Shown piece after piece: positions 1 to 9,995 of a stretch of DNA of 64,000 nt. The position numbers and the translations under genes are program-made. Position 1 is the stretch's first letter. Each line of letters begins with the position of its first letter. This stretch comes from Bacillus safensis (lineage in GTDB: Bacteria > Bacillota > Bacilli > Bacillales > Bacillaceae). Where the stretch lies: positions 124,001 through 188,000 of the forward strand of contig BSBG01000006.1 in NCBI GenBank assembly GCA_030159235.1, in the 5' to 3' direction. A model generated the notes under the pieces. It did not search any database. It saw only the letters and a list, made by a program, of their open reading frames with translations, and had not been told where the DNA came from.

Positions 1-1308
1 GTGTTTGAAAACCACCCAGATATGGTCTTGCAAAAAGACGATTTTGTCGACTGGCGGATCAATTGGGAAAGTAAACCGGCACACCTAAAAGAGATGGCGG
101 ATTCACTGAACCTTTCATTATCTCAGTTTATTTTCTTAGACGATGATCCTGCTCAGTGCTTGCGTATGAATGAAGAGCTGCCTGAAGTGATGACACTGCT
201 GTTGCCTGCCAATGAAAAAGCGATTCCATTATTCGCCCAGCATGCTTGGGCATTTGACCGCTATGATGTCACAGCTGAAGATAGAGGGCGAACAACGAGC
301 TACAAGGCTGAAAAGGCTCGTCAAAAAGAGAAGGCACAGTCGCCGTCAATGGAGCAATTTTTACAAGATTTGAATTTGAACATGAGTGTAACAGAGTGGG
401 GAGAAGAGCACCTTGCCCGCGTGGCGCAAATGAGCAGTCGCATTAACCAATTCCGCTTAAATGATCAGCGCTTTGATGAACAGCAACTGAGAGCGCGGAT
501 GGAAAATGAGCATGTTAAGGGCTGGGTCATTGAGGCAGCGGATCGCTTCAGTCATGAAGGGATTGTAGGGGCTATCTTGGCTCATCATGCAGGCGACACC
601 TTGAAAATTGATGCATGGATGCTAAGCTGCCGTGCTCTAGGGAAAGGGATTGAGCAAAAATGTCTGACATGGCTCGCTGAATACAGCCGTCAGCACCAGC
701 TTTCTTCTATTGAATTCAAGTTTACATCGACTGGACGTAATGAGCTGTTCAAGTCATTTATGAAAGAGCACGAGATGCAGGAGATTGAGGAGCAGCAAAC
801 ATACCGTATACAAGTGGAAGAAATCGGTTCGCTGAGCGATCACATTCAGATCGTCGACCACCTGTCACCTCGTCAGCACTCGACTGAAGAAATAGAGGGT
901 CAAAGGTTGGAGGCAGTAAGTCATTCAGCTTCTAAAGGTTATACATGGGAAACGGTTCAAACAGATCAAGCGCTGCATAGCGGTTATGTAAAAGCCCTTA
1001 AGGTACATGATCAAGAAGGTCTTCGTTCATTATTAAAGATGGAACTGACACAGGATCATGGACTTTACGCACAGCCAACCAATGAACGCGAGGCATTGCT
1101 TCTTGAGATTTGGTGTGACATTCTTCATGTGGAAAAAGTAGGAATTGACAACGACTTTTTCGATTTAGGAGGAAATTCTTTACTTGCTGTCAAAATGGAA
1201 GTAGAGATTGAAAAGAAGGGTTGGTATGTTGATGATTTGAATTTTGCTGAAAAACACACCATTCGAGAATTAGCAAAATATATGAAGAGGGAGAATCAGC
1301 ATGCATAA
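1..1308 (+). CDS. FkbH-like HAD-fold protein with C-terminal acyl carrier domain (5'-partial)
   Basis: This is the C-terminal part of an FkbH-like protein. FkbH proteins take a glyceryl unit from 1,3-bisphosphoglycerate and load it on a carrier protein, giving glyceryl-ACP for hydroxymalonyl- or methoxymalonyl-type polyketide extender units (family knowledge). The HAD core (FLDDDPAQCLRMNEELPEV near residue 46) is followed by a GNAT-like region, and a phosphopantetheine carrier domain ends the protein, with the attachment serine in DFFDLGGNSLLAVK near residue 393. The nucleophile motif expected at the N terminus of the HAD domain is absent, so the gene begins upstream and the GTG at position 1 is not the true start. 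The stop overlaps the next gene by 8 bp, suggesting translational coupling. It marks the end of an NRPS/PKS cluster lying to the left. Confidence 0.8.
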   Translation: MFENHPDMVLQKDDFVDWRINWESKPAHLKEMADSLNLSLSQFIFLDDDPAQCLRMNEELPEVMTLLLPANEKAIPLFAQHAWAFDRYDVTAEDRGRTTSYKAEKARQKEKAQSPSMEQFLQDLNLNMSVTEWGEEHLARVAQMSSRINQFRLNDQRFDEQQLRARMENEHVKGWVIEAADRFSHEGIVGAILAHHAGDTLKIDAWMLSCRALGKGIEQKCLTWLAEYSRQHQLSSIEFKFTSTGRNELFKSFMKEHEMQEIEEQQTYRIQVEEIGSLSDHIQIVDHLSPRQHSTEEIEGQRLEAVSHSASKGYTWETVQTDQALHSGYVKALKVHDQEGLRSLLKMELTQDHGLYAQPTNEREALLLEIWCDILHVEKVGIDNDFFDLGGNSLLAVKMEVEIEKKGWYVDDLNFAEKHTIRELAKYMKRENQHA

Positions 1309-2308
1309 AGATGTAAAAGCCATATATGAAGAATCAAAAATTTTAGATGAGGCCACTCATTTATACGGAGTCAAGCGAAGTGACATCCACTTTATCGCAG
1401 ATGCAGAAAACTATGTGTATGAACTTAAAAAAGACGGAGAGTCTTTTATTTTAAAAATTACCCATACCATCCGCAGATCACCTGATTATATTTTAGGTGA
1501 AATGGAATGGCTCCATCACTTAGCGAAGGGCGGACTTTCGGTTGCGAAACCAATTGCTTCATTAAATGGCCGTGATATCGAGCAAGTAGACGATGGGCAA
1601 GGCGGTTCATTTTTGCTTCGAGTTTATGAAAAAGCGCCAGGCCATAAAGTCGAAGAGGCAGACTGGAATGATGAATTATTTTATGCCCTTGGACAGTACA
1701 CAGGCCGCATGCATAAGCTGACAAAAAGTTATCAGCTGTCAGACCCGCGATATAAAAGACAAGAGTGGGATGAAGAGGAGCAGCTTAAATTGCGTAAGTA
1801 TGTTCCAGCCGATCAGACCCTTGTGTTCGAACAAGCGGATCGGTTGATGGAAAAGCTGGCAAAGCTTCCGAAAAATCAGGATACGTACGGATTGGTTCAT
1901 GCGGATCTTCATCACGGAAACTTCCACTGGGATCAAGGGAAAATTACGACCTTTGATTTCGATGATATCGGGTACAACTGGTTTATGAATGACATTAGCA
2001 TATTGCTATACAATGTGTTGTGGTACCCAGTCATTCCATACGAAGACAAAGCTGCTTTTGCAGGAAACTTTATGAAACAGTTCCTGAAAGGCTATCGTGA
2101 AGAGAATGAGCTTGGGGATGAGTGGCTTGCCTACATTCCTGACTTCCTTCGCTTACGTCACATGCTGATCTATGGCTTGCTGCATCAAGCATTTGATTTG
2201 GCTGACATCGGAGAAGAAGAGAAGGCCATGCTCGCTGGCTTCCGCTCCGACATTGAGCAAGCAGCACCGATTACGACGTTTGACTTCACAAATCTAAGTC
2301 AATCTTAA
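1301..2308 (+). CDS. yerI: APH-fold kinase, YerI/AmiN-like (amicoumacin kinase family)
   Basis: A 335-residue aminoglycoside-phosphotransferase-fold small-molecule kinase. The catalytic loop is visible as VHADLHHGNFHWD near residue 200 and the metal-binding motif as TFDFDDIGYNW near 218. Length, fold and neighbours match B. subtilis YerI, which also lies upstream of sapB-opuE-gatCAB. YerI and AmiN of B. pumilus are reported kinases that inactivate the translation inhibitor amicoumacin (literature, from memory). The ATG overlaps the FkbH-like gene and has a GAGGGAG site, so kinase and cluster are probably co-transcribed. That would suit self-resistance for the cluster product, which is inferred rather than shown here. 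Confidence 0.8.
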   Translation: MHKDVKAIYEESKILDEATHLYGVKRSDIHFIADAENYVYELKKDGESFILKITHTIRRSPDYILGEMEWLHHLAKGGLSVAKPIASLNGRDIEQVDDGQGGSFLLRVYEKAPGHKVEEADWNDELFYALGQYTGRMHKLTKSYQLSDPRYKRQEWDEEEQLKLRKYVPADQTLVFEQADRLMEKLAKLPKNQDTYGLVHADLHHGNFHWDQGKITTFDFDDIGYNWFMNDISILLYNVLWYPVIPYEDKAAFAGNFMKQFLKGYREENELGDEWLAYIPDFLRLRHMLIYGLLHQAFDLADIGEEEKAMLAGFRSDIEQAAPITTFDFTNLSQS

Positions 2309-2314
2309 CATCAA

Positions 2315-2350
2315 AATCCCCGCCTATGTGATGAGGCGGGGATTGTTTTT
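2315..2350 (+). terminator. Rho-independent terminator after the kinase gene
   Basis: A hairpin with arms AATCCCCGCC and GGCGGGGATT is followed by a run of T on the + strand. It lies between two convergent genes, and the minus-strand T run is short, so it mainly ends the FkbH-kinase transcript. Confidence 0.85.
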
Positions 2351-3756
2351 TATGGGCGATAGGTGGACGGTGATTCAATGATGTGAAACAGGTTCTTTCC
2401 TTGCTTTGTATTATCGATCCAGCCTTGAAATGCTGCTTTACCTGGTCCGTATGCATAGACAGGGACATCCTCTCCTGTATGGGCAAAGGTTGTCCAGCCT
2501 GAGAAGGAACGCTGATCAAAGATATGTTGAATGCTCAGTTGGATCGTACTGGTCTTCCCTGATTGTGCGGCCTTCTCCACCTGAGAGATTTCCTCTTTTG
2601 TGAGCGAGAAGTCAATATTGGTGTGAAGGACATCACGTACAGATTGGCCGTCTGCGATTTTCTTTGCCATATACACAGGTGTTTTTTTAGCAGCTAGAAT
2701 GGGTGCTGGGTCCCATTTATAGCCGGTCTCACTTGTCATGCCATCTGCGCCAAACGAAAAGCCGCCAGTTGCATGATCTGCTGTAATGATGACGAGGGTT
2801 TCTTTGTCCTTTTGAGCGAATTGAAGAGCCGCTTGAACTGCTTTCTCAAAATCCTCCATTTCACTCATTGCACCGACCACATCATTTTCATGTCCAGCAG
2901 AATCAATGGTACTGCCTTCAAGCAGCATGAAAAATCCATGCGAATTGTCTTGATTTAATTGGGTCAATGCTGCCTGCGTCATGTCTTTTAAAGTAGGCAC
3001 ATGCTTTGGACGATCGATGGCTCGATCCAGCTCGTCCTCCTGGAATAAGCCGAGCATTTTTGAAGATGATTGGGAGATTAAATCATCTTTTGACCTTAGA
3101 ATGGAATACCCGCTCTTCTTAAATTCTTTCACAAGATCACGGTCTTTTCGGACAAAATATTGCATTCCGCCACCTAGAAGGATATCAACTTTGTGCTCTC
3201 CGCCTATTTTCTCATCAAAAAAGTGATCTGCAATTTGTTCTTTGTTTTTTCGGGAGACGTTATGTGTGCCAAAAGCGGCAGGCGTTGCATCGGTGATGTC
3301 AGATGAGACAACAAAGGCTGTTTTCATTTGTGCTTCCTTTGCAGCTTCAACGACACTTCTAAGAGGTTCTTTTTCTTGGTTGACGGCGATGGCATCATTG
3401 TATGTCTTTTTTCCAGTCGCCATGGCCGTGGCTGCGGCAGCTGAGTCGGTAATATTATCTCGAGGATCATCTGGGTGTGTGGTCTGCATCCCGACTAAAT
3501 ACGGGTCCCAGACGGTTTGTGCTTTTGTAGAACCGAGCTTTTCCTGCTTGAATGTGCGGTAGGCTTTGATCACGGGCATCCCCATTCCATCGCCAACGAT
3601 AAAAATAATATTTTTTGGTGTTTTCGTTTGTTTCTTGTCTGCTGCATTTGTTGATACGGGAGTGACATAATGTGAGGTCAATAGAACAGCAAATACGAGA
3701 ACCGCTAGAATCCCACTCATAAGAAAAATACGTTTTTTACGATTCATAGAGCCCAT
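2350..3756 (-). CDS. Secreted/anchored alkaline phosphatase
   Basis: A 468-residue alkaline phosphatase superfamily enzyme that hydrolyses phosphomonoesters outside the membrane. An N-terminal hydrophobic segment at about residues 10-27 acts as signal or anchor. The metal motif IIFIVGDGMG is near 49-58, the nucleophile serine is about 105 in DNITDSAAAATAMATGKK, and later metal ligands appear in LEGSTIDSAGHEND and ADHATGGF. The start has an AAAGGGG site at suitable spacing. It lies convergent to the YerI/AmiN-like kinase and upstream of sapB. In B. subtilis sapB was named for mutations affecting sporulation alkaline phosphatase, a curious link. A role in reactivating a phosphorylated antibiotic is possible but unproven; phosphate scavenging is the default. 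Confidence 0.85.
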   Translation of the reverse strand: MGSMNRKKRIFLMSGILAVLVFAVLLTSHYVTPVSTNAADKKQTKTPKNIIFIVGDGMGMPVIKAYRTFKQEKLGSTKAQTVWDPYLVGMQTTHPDDPRDNITDSAAAATAMATGKKTYNDAIAVNQEKEPLRSVVEAAKEAQMKTAFVVSSDITDATPAAFGTHNVSRKNKEQIADHFFDEKIGGEHKVDILLGGGMQYFVRKDRDLVKEFKKSGYSILRSKDDLISQSSSKMLGLFQEDELDRAIDRPKHVPTLKDMTQAALTQLNQDNSHGFFMLLEGSTIDSAGHENDVVGAMSEMEDFEKAVQAALQFAQKDKETLVIITADHATGGFSFGADGMTSETGYKWDPAPILAAKKTPVYMAKKIADGQSVRDVLHTNIDFSLTKEEISQVEKAAQSGKTSTIQLSIQHIFDQRSFSGWTTFAHTGEDVPVYAYGPGKAAFQGWIDNTKQGKNLFHIIESPSTYRP

Positions 3757-3837
3757 GAAAAATCCCCTTTTATCATTTATTTCATAATTTGTATTTTATT
3801 TGAATGGAGACAATGGTTCAACCCCTTTTCCCATAAA

Positions 3838-3872
3838 AAAAGGCGATGAGACTTTTGCCTCATCACCTTTTA
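3838..3872 (-). terminator. Terminator of sapB
   Basis: On the minus strand a hairpin GGTGATGAG / CTCATCGCC with one G-U pair is followed by seven T. It overlaps the last bases of the MgtC/SapB gene. Confidence 0.75.
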
Positions 3873-4562
3873 TACCGTATCACACTTCACGCCAACGACG
3901 CCTTCTAGATCTTTAATATCAAAGTACACATCCGTTGTATAGCGGTCTTTGTGCACACGTACGCGTACTTCCATGATCGGATAGTCCTTTTCTTTTAAAT
4001 CATCAATTCGTACAGAATGAATGCGAATATTGAGGGCTTTCATTTCTTTTAAAATATCCGTCATACGGTTTCGATCAGAAAGAGACATTCTGATGCGGAT
4101 TTCTTTTTCCTGTAGGCGAATCGGCCCGAACCGCTGAAAGAGCCATGGTAAAAATTCAACACTGATTAGAATAAAGAAAAGACTGAGGAAGGCTTCTTTA
4201 TAAAACCCTGCACCTGTTGCAACCCCAAGTCCTGCTGCCCCCCAGATCATCGCAGAAGTCGTGAGACCTGAGATGACATCATTGCTTTTTCGAAGAATCA
4301 CACCAGCTCCAATAAAACCAACACCAGATATAATTTGCGCCGGTAACCTGAGTGGGTCCATTTGAAGCTTAGAGACTCGAGGGAAATTGTAGGCTGCATC
4401 AATGCTGATGATGGTTAAGACGCAGGAGCTGACAGCAATGACAATACACGTTTTTAAGCCGAGCGGTTTTTTCTTCAGCTCTCGTTCAAGCCCGATAATC
4501 AAACCAATTAAAGTGGCCACGGCTAATTTTAAGACTGTATCCCATTCAATTGTCCAAAACAT
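3870..4562 (-). CDS. sapB: MgtC/SapB family membrane protein
   Basis: A membrane protein of the MgtC/SapB family, about 230 residues. The N-terminal half holds several hydrophobic segments and the conserved stretches LIGLIIGLERELKKKPLG and GFIGAGVILR. The C-terminal half is a soluble ACT-like domain with alternating charged strands. The ATG at 4562 (MFWTIEW) is chosen because AAAGGAG sits just upstream; the longer reading from 4580 places that site inside the gene. MgtC relatives act in adaptation to low magnesium and in regulating membrane ATPase or phosphate uptake, but the B. subtilis protein has no settled biochemical role. The position beside opuE matches B. subtilis. Confidence 0.85.
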   Translation of the reverse strand: MFWTIEWDTVLKLAVATLIGLIIGLERELKKKPLGLKTCIVIAVSSCVLTIISIDAAYNFPRVSKLQMDPLRLPAQIISGVGFIGAGVILRKSNDVISGLTTSAMIWGAAGLGVATGAGFYKEAFLSLFFILISVEFLPWLFQRFGPIRLQEKEIRIRMSLSDRNRMTDILKEMKALNIRIHSVRIDDLKEKDYPIMEVRVRVHKDRYTTDVYFDIKDLEGVVGVKCDTV

Positions 4563-4690
4563 GCGTATCGCTCCTTTCACTTCATGTACGTTTCACAACA
4601 TGTATATGATCTTCTCACAGCCCATATGGCTGCACAACTCTTATTTTATTCAGAATCGGAAGAAAGAAAAGCTTTTTATTTTATTTAAAA

Positions 4691-4720
4691 AGAGAGTCAT
4701 CCGCATAGGGCAGACGACTC
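4691..4720 (-). terminator. Terminator of opuE
   Basis: On the minus strand GAGTCGTCTGC pairs with GCGGATGACTC through two G-U pairs and is followed by a T-rich tract. Confidence 0.8.
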
Positions 4721-4730
4721 TTCATAATCT

Positions 4731-6212
4731 TTATTTTGTTTCTTCTTCAAGATGGTCTTCCATTTTGTGAAATAGCTGTTTGGATGCTTGTGACGGCTTA
4801 CTAGTCATTAAACTCACGATAAGTGCAGCTAAACCACTTAACGTAAAGCCTGGAATCATTTCATAAATACCTGTGGCATGGTTAAGGCCTGTCATGATCC
4901 ATGTTAGAACCACAACTGCACCAACGATCATCCCTACTAGGGCACCATGATGATTCATTCGTTTCCAGTATAGGCAAAGCAAGATGACTGGACCGAATGA
5001 AGAACCAAATCCTGCCCACGCATAACCAACAAGGTCAAGAATGGTATCACTTGGGTTAAGTGAAAGACAAAGGGCAATGACAGCGACAACGAGTACAGAC
5101 ATACGGCCAATCATCACGAGCTCTTTGTCTGATGCTTTTTTTCTAAAGAACGTTCTATATAAATCCTCTGTCATCGCACTTGCAGTGACAAGCAGCTGAG
5201 ACGATATTGAACTCATAATCGCAGCTAAAATGGCAGAAAGTAAAAATCCAGTGATATATGGATGGAACAATACTTTAGAAAAGACGATAAAAATGGTTTC
5301 AGGGTCAGCAAGATTCATACCCGTTTCATGAACATATGCAACACCAACTAAACCGACAGACAGTGAACCAATGACTGAAATAATCATCCAGCTCATTCCG
5401 ATTCGTCGTGCTGGTTTTAAGTCTTTGACAGACGTAATGGCCATAAAGCGCACGATAATATGCGGCTGTCCAAAGTAACCTAGTCCCCAAGCGAGGAAGG
5501 AAATAATGCCAATGACGCTCGTTCCTCTAAAAATATCAAGCAATTTAGGATCAATCTGTTGTATATCTTGGAATGTAGCAACAGGTCCGCCTAATTGTGT
5601 AAAGGCAACGATCGGCACGAGCACTAATGCTAAAAACATGATAGCTCCTTGGACAAAGTCCGTTAAGCTCACTGCCAGAAATCCACCAAACAATGTATAC
5701 AAAACTACAATACTTGACGTCAAAATCAGCCCAAACATGTAGTGAGCGCCGAAAGCTGACTCAAATAAACGTCCGCCTGATACCATCCCAGACGATGTAT
5801 ACAGCGTAAAGAAGATTAAAATGATGACGGCTGAAACAGCTTTTAATAAAGCAGATGATCCTTTGAACCGCTTATCAAAGAAATCAGGAATCGTAATGGC
5901 ATCATCAGCAATCTCTGTATAAGAACGTAAACGAGGTGCAAGAATGAGGTAGTTCAAGTAAGCACCGACGATGAGACCAATTGCAAGCCAGGTTGTCGAT
6001 AAACCTGTTTTATACATTTCACCTGGAACACCCATCAGCATCCAGCCGCTCATATCCGCAGCACCTGCAGAAAGGGCTGTAACGAATGGGCCAAGCCCGC
6101 GTCCACCAAGCATATAATCATTTAAATCATGTGTTTTCCTGAATGCATACCAACCGATGGCAAGCATCCCGATAAAATAAATAGATAAGGAAATGGTAAC
6201 TTCAACATTCAT
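4731..6212 (-). CDS. opuE: Sodium/proline symporter OpuE
   Basis: A 493-residue sodium:solute symporter of the LeuT-fold SSS family with about 13 membrane helices, importing proline with Na+ across the cell membrane. Family landmarks include GGRGLGPFVTALSAGAADMS near residue 36 and GFGSSFGPVILLCLYWKR near 400. Length and neighbours (sapB on one side, divergent gatC on the other) match B. subtilis OpuE, the osmotically induced proline uptake system, rather than the catabolic PutP. A sigma-B type promoter upstream supports stress control. The C terminus is rich in charged residues. Confidence 0.9.
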   Translation of the reverse strand: MNVEVTISLSIYFIGMLAIGWYAFRKTHDLNDYMLGGRGLGPFVTALSAGAADMSGWMLMGVPGEMYKTGLSTTWLAIGLIVGAYLNYLILAPRLRSYTEIADDAITIPDFFDKRFKGSSALLKAVSAVIILIFFTLYTSSGMVSGGRLFESAFGAHYMFGLILTSSIVVLYTLFGGFLAVSLTDFVQGAIMFLALVLVPIVAFTQLGGPVATFQDIQQIDPKLLDIFRGTSVIGIISFLAWGLGYFGQPHIIVRFMAITSVKDLKPARRIGMSWMIISVIGSLSVGLVGVAYVHETGMNLADPETIFIVFSKVLFHPYITGFLLSAILAAIMSSISSQLLVTASAMTEDLYRTFFRKKASDKELVMIGRMSVLVVAVIALCLSLNPSDTILDLVGYAWAGFGSSFGPVILLCLYWKRMNHHGALVGMIVGAVVVLTWIMTGLNHATGIYEMIPGFTLSGLAALIVSLMTSKPSQASKQLFHKMEDHLEEETK

Positions 6213-6336
6213 TTTGTGTTCTCACCTTTTTCGTATTAATTTGACATCACCTCAATCAAAATATACAGAAGTGCCAGAGCAGCTATTTTGAATAACTGTC
6301 CCCGCTATCTGCTATGGTTACTTAACCTAACAGAGT

Positions 6337-6363
6337 ATTCCCAAGTGATCAACCTGCTTAAAC
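6337..6363 (-). promoter_or_regulatory. Sigma-B promoter of opuE
   Basis: On the minus strand a perfect -35 GTTTAA and a -10 GGGAAT are separated by 15 bp, about 125 bp upstream of the opuE start. B. subtilis opuE is known to have a sigma-B promoter for osmotic stress, which makes the assignment firm in context. Confidence 0.75.
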
Positions 6364-6523
6364 CTCTTTATTTTGAAGAGAAAATGCACGAATCGGTGAT
6401 AAGCATCAATATGTATACGTTTACAAAAACAAAATAAAGTAAAAATTTTCTGAAAAATAGAAAGTGACCTTACGAATATTTGACGATTCAAGGGAAATGA
6501 CCTTTCAACGCACCTGCGTAAAG

Positions 6524-6553
6524 TTGCTTTAGAACAGTAAAATTTGATATGAT
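6524..6553 (+). promoter_or_regulatory. Likely sigma-A promoter of gatCAB
   Basis: TTGCTT and TATGAT are spaced 18 bp apart, 61 bp before the gatC start. It lies in the 400-bp divergent opuE-gatC spacer, which otherwise holds only the opuE promoter. Confidence 0.5.
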
Positions 6554-6614
6554 AAAGTGTATATGACTTATGATCATGACCACGAGCACGCATCATTTTT
6601 GGAGGTGAACCTGC

Positions 6615-6905
6615 ATGTCAAGAATTTCTATAGAAGAAGTCAAGCACGTTGCGCATTTAGCAAGGCTTGCGATTACAGAAGAAGAAGCTGAGATGTTTAC
6701 AGAACAGCTTGATAGCATCATTTCATTTGCAGAGCAGTTAAACGAGGTAGATACGGAAAACGTTGAACCAACGACACACGTATTAAAAATGAAAAACGTC
6801 ATGAGAGAAGATGTTCCGAATAAAGGTCTTTCCATTGAGGCAGTCGTCAAAAACGCGCCTGATCATAAAGACGGCTATATTCGTGTGCCATCAATTTTGG
6901 ACTAA
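6615..6905 (+). CDS. gatC: Asp-tRNA(Asn)/Glu-tRNA(Gln) amidotransferase subunit C
   Basis: The 96-residue GatC subunit wraps GatA and GatB together and stabilises the amidotransferase that turns misacylated Glu-tRNA(Gln) and Asp-tRNA(Asn) into the correct aminoacyl-tRNAs. The N-terminal [21 protein letters not shown] and the C-terminal VPSILD end are typical. The ATG follows GGAGGTGAAC. It heads a tight gatC-gatA-gatB operon with 14- and 13-bp spacers. Confidence 0.97.
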   Translation: MSRISIEEVKHVAHLARLAITEEEAEMFTEQLDSIISFAEQLNEVDTENVEPTTHVLKMKNVMREDVPNKGLSIEAVVKNAPDHKDGYIRVPSILD

Positions 6906-6919
6906 AGGAGGCCCGAGAC

Positions 6920-8377
6920 ATGTCACTGTTTGATCACAAAATTTCTGAATTAAAAGAGCTTTTACATAAAAAGGAACTGTCTGTTTCTGATTTAGTGGAC
7001 GAGTCTTATAAACGAATCAATGAAGTAGACGGGAAAGTACAAGCATTCCTTGCACTGGACGAAGAGAAAGCACGTGCTTATGCAAAGGAATTGGACGAGG
7101 CAGTTGGAGAAAAGGACGAACTTGGTCTATTGTTCGGTATGCCGATCGGTGTGAAGGATAACATTGTTACAAAGGATTTGCGTACAACAGCATCAAGTAA
7201 AATCCTGCAAAACTTTGATCCTATTTATGATGCAACCGTTGTGAACCGTCTAAGAGAAGCAGAAGCTGTCACAATCGGTAAATTAAACATGGACGAATTT
7301 GCAATGGGCTCTTCTACAGAGAACTCAGGCTACAAAGCAACGAAAAACCCATGGAATTTAAACACTGTTCCGGGCGGTTCAAGCGGTGGATCAGCAGCTT
7401 CTGTTGCAGCAGGTGAAGTACCGTTCTCACTTGGATCAGATACAGGTGGTTCTATTCGCCAGCCAGCATCATTCTGCGGAGTTGTGGGTCTCAAGCCGAC
7501 ATATGGCCGTGTATCCAGATACGGATTAATCGCATTTGCTTCATCATTGGATCAAATTGGGCCAATTACGCGTAATGTAGAGGACAACGCTTATGTTCTT
7601 CAAGCCATTGCTGGTGTCGATCAAATGGACGCAACAAGTGCAAATGTCGATGTACCAGATTTTCTTTCTTCATTAACTGGCGACATCAAAGGTCTGAAAA
7701 TCGCTGTGCCAAAAGAATATCTTGGCGAAGGCGTTGGCGAGGAAGCAAAAGAGTCTGTTCTCAAATCGTTAAAAGTATTAGAAGGACTTGGTGCTTCGTG
7801 GGAAGAAGTGTCTCTTCCGCATTCTAAATATGCGCTTGCGACTTACTACTTACTGTCTTCTTCAGAAGCATCAGCGAACCTTGCTCGTTTTGACGGTATC
7901 CGCTATGGCTACCGTACAGATAATGCAGACAACCTGATTGATTTATATAAAAATACTCGTTCTGAAGGCTTCGGAGACGAAGTGAAGCGCCGTATCATGC
8001 TTGGTACATTCGCGCTAAGCTCAGGATATTACGATGCGTACTACAAAAAAGCGCAAAAAGTCCGTACATTGATCAAAAAAGACTTTGAAGATGTTTTTGA
8101 AAAGTATGATGTCATTGTAGGGCCAACAACGCCAACTCCTGCGTTTAACATTGGTGAAAAGACAAGCGACCCATTGACTATGTACGCAAACGATATTTTA
8201 ACGATCCCTGTTAACCTTGCAGGCGTTCCAGGAATCAGTGTGCCTTGTGGATTTGCAAATGGTCTACCGTTAGGACTGCAAATCATCGGCAAGCACTTTG
8301 ACGAAGGAACAGTGTACCGCGTGGCTCACGCTTTCGAACAAGCAACAGATCATCATAAAGCAAAACCTGAACTGTAA
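6920..8377 (+). CDS. gatA: Amidotransferase subunit A (glutaminase)
   Basis: A 485-residue amidase-signature enzyme that releases ammonia from glutamine and channels it to GatB. The Ser-cisSer-Lys triad is visible: the lysine in [12 protein letters not shown] near residue 79, and the two serines within [15 protein letters not shown] and [13 protein letters not shown] between about 150 and 185. It is full length for the family. It starts after AAAGGAGG and is translated as part of gatCAB. Confidence 0.97.
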   Translation: MSLFDHKISELKELLHKKELSVSDLVDESYKRINEVDGKVQAFLALDEEKARAYAKELDEAVGEKDELGLLFGMPIGVKDNIVTKDLRTTASSKILQNFDPIYDATVVNRLREAEAVTIGKLNMDEFAMGSSTENSGYKATKNPWNLNTVPGGSSGGSAASVAAGEVPFSLGSDTGGSIRQPASFCGVVGLKPTYGRVSRYGLIAFASSLDQIGPITRNVEDNAYVLQAIAGVDQMDATSANVDVPDFLSSLTGDIKGLKIAVPKEYLGEGVGEEAKESVLKSLKVLEGLGASWEEVSLPHSKYALATYYLLSSSEASANLARFDGIRYGYRTDNADNLIDLYKNTRSEGFGDEVKRRIMLGTFALSSGYYDAYYKKAQKVRTLIKKDFEDVFEKYDVIVGPTTPTPAFNIGEKTSDPLTMYANDILTIPVNLAGVPGISVPCGFANGLPLGLQIIGKHFDEGTVYRVAHAFEQATDHHKAKPEL

Positions 8378-8390
8378 GGGGTGAATTAGA

Positions 8391-9821
8391 ATGAACTTTG
8401 AAACGGTAATTGGACTTGAAGTCCACGTAGAGCTAAAAACACAATCGAAAATTTTCTCAAGCTCACCGACACCTTTTGGTGCAGCTGCCAACACGCAAAC
8501 AAGTGTCATCGACCTTGGGTATCCCGGCGTACTGCCTGTACTGAACAAAGAAGCGGTGAACTTTGCGATGAAAGCGGCCATGGCGCTGAACTGTGAAATC
8601 GCAACAGATACAAAATTTGACCGTAAAAACTACTTCTATCCTGATAACCCAAAGGCGTATCAAATTTCTCAATTTGATAAACCAATCGGTGAAAATGGCT
8701 GGATTGAAATTGAAGTAGACGGCAAAACAAAACGAATCGGTATTACACGTCTTCATTTGGAAGAGGATGCAGGGAAACTGACGCATACAGGCGACGGCTA
8801 CTCACTTGTCGATTTCAACCGTCAAGGCACACCGCTTGTTGAAATCGTATCTGAGCCAGACATTCGTACACCTGAAGAAGCGTATGCTTACTTAGAAAAA
8901 CTAAAATCTATTATTCAATATACAGGCGTTTCTGACTGTAAGATGGAAGAAGGCTCACTTCGCTGTGATGCCAACATTTCTCTTCGACCAATTGGCCGTG
9001 AAGAGTTTGGTACAAAGACAGAACTTAAGAACTTAAACTCGTTCGCTTTCGTACAAAAAGGCCTTGAATTCGAAGAAAAACGTCAAGAGCAAGTATTGCT
9101 TTCTGGCGGGCTGATCGAGCAGGAAACACGCCGTTATGACGAAGCATCTAAAAAGACCATCCTTATGCGCGTTAAAGAAGGCTCTGATGATTACCGCTAC
9201 TTCCCAGAACCGGATTTGGTGGAGCTGTATATTGATGACGAGTGGAAAGAACGTGTAAGAGCATCCATTCCAGAGCTTCCAGACGAGCGCCGCAAACGTT
9301 ACATCGATGAGCTTGGACTGCCTGCATATGACGCAATGGTATTGACACTTACAAAAGAAATGTCTGATTTCTTTGAAGCGACCATATCAGAAGGTGCAGA
9401 AGCGAAGCAAGCATCTAACTGGTTGATGGGTGAAGTATCTGCTTACTTAAACTCTGCTCAAAAAGAGCTGGACGATACAAAGCTAACGCCGCAAGGGCTG
9501 GCAGGCATGATCCAACTCATTGAAAAAGGAACGATTTCTTCTAAGATTGCCAAAAAGGTATTCAAAGAGCTCATCGAAAATGGGGGAGATGCAGAAACAA
9601 TCGTCAAAGAAAAAGGACTTGTCCAAATTTCTGACGAAGGTGCGCTGCTCAAACTTGTTACAGAAGCACTTGATAATAACCCACAATCCATTGAAGACTT
9701 TAAAAATGGAAAAGACCGTGCGATTGGTTTCTTAGTCGGACAAATTATGAAAGCATCGAAGGGTCAAGCAAACCCGCCGATGGTGAACAAGATTCTTCTC
9801 GAAGAAATCAAAAAACGCTAA
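8391..9821 (+). CDS. gatB: Amidotransferase subunit B
   Basis: The 476-residue GatB subunit phosphorylates the misacyl group on tRNA and amidates it with ammonia from GatA. The N-terminal [20 protein letters not shown], the [17 protein letters not shown] motif and the C-terminal YqeY-like tRNA-binding tail ([15 protein letters not shown]) are all present, so the protein is complete. It is the last gene of gatCAB and is followed directly by a strong terminator. Confidence 0.97.
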   Translation: MNFETVIGLEVHVELKTQSKIFSSSPTPFGAAANTQTSVIDLGYPGVLPVLNKEAVNFAMKAAMALNCEIATDTKFDRKNYFYPDNPKAYQISQFDKPIGENGWIEIEVDGKTKRIGITRLHLEEDAGKLTHTGDGYSLVDFNRQGTPLVEIVSEPDIRTPEEAYAYLEKLKSIIQYTGVSDCKMEEGSLRCDANISLRPIGREEFGTKTELKNLNSFAFVQKGLEFEEKRQEQVLLSGGLIEQETRRYDEASKKTILMRVKEGSDDYRYFPEPDLVELYIDDEWKERVRASIPELPDERRKRYIDELGLPAYDAMVLTLTKEMSDFFEATISEGAEAKQASNWLMGEVSAYLNSAQKELDDTKLTPQGLAGMIQLIEKGTISSKIAKKVFKELIENGGDAETIVKEKGLVQISDEGALLKLVTEALDNNPQSIEDFKNGKDRAIGFLVGQIMKASKGQANPPMVNKILLEEIKKR

Positions 9822-9827
9822 ATCAAA

Positions 9828-9856
9828 AAACCGCCTTATGGAAGGCGGTTTTTTTG
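9828..9856 (+). terminator. Terminator of gatCAB
   Basis: AAACCGCCTT pairs with AAGGCGGTTT and is followed by seven T. Confidence 0.9.
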
Positions 9857-9995
9857 TTTGAATGACAGGGTCTTATCATAGATTCAGACCACCGCCGTAT
9901 ATCAATTTGGAGTTTCTTTTCTTATAATGAAGCATAAGCGAAAGTGAACATTCGAAGGGGTAAAGGTGAATTAAATCGAAAAACAGCATGTCATG

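Noticed and set aside
8270..8786. ORFs antisense to gatA/gatB
   Set aside because: Shadow frames of highly conserved genes.
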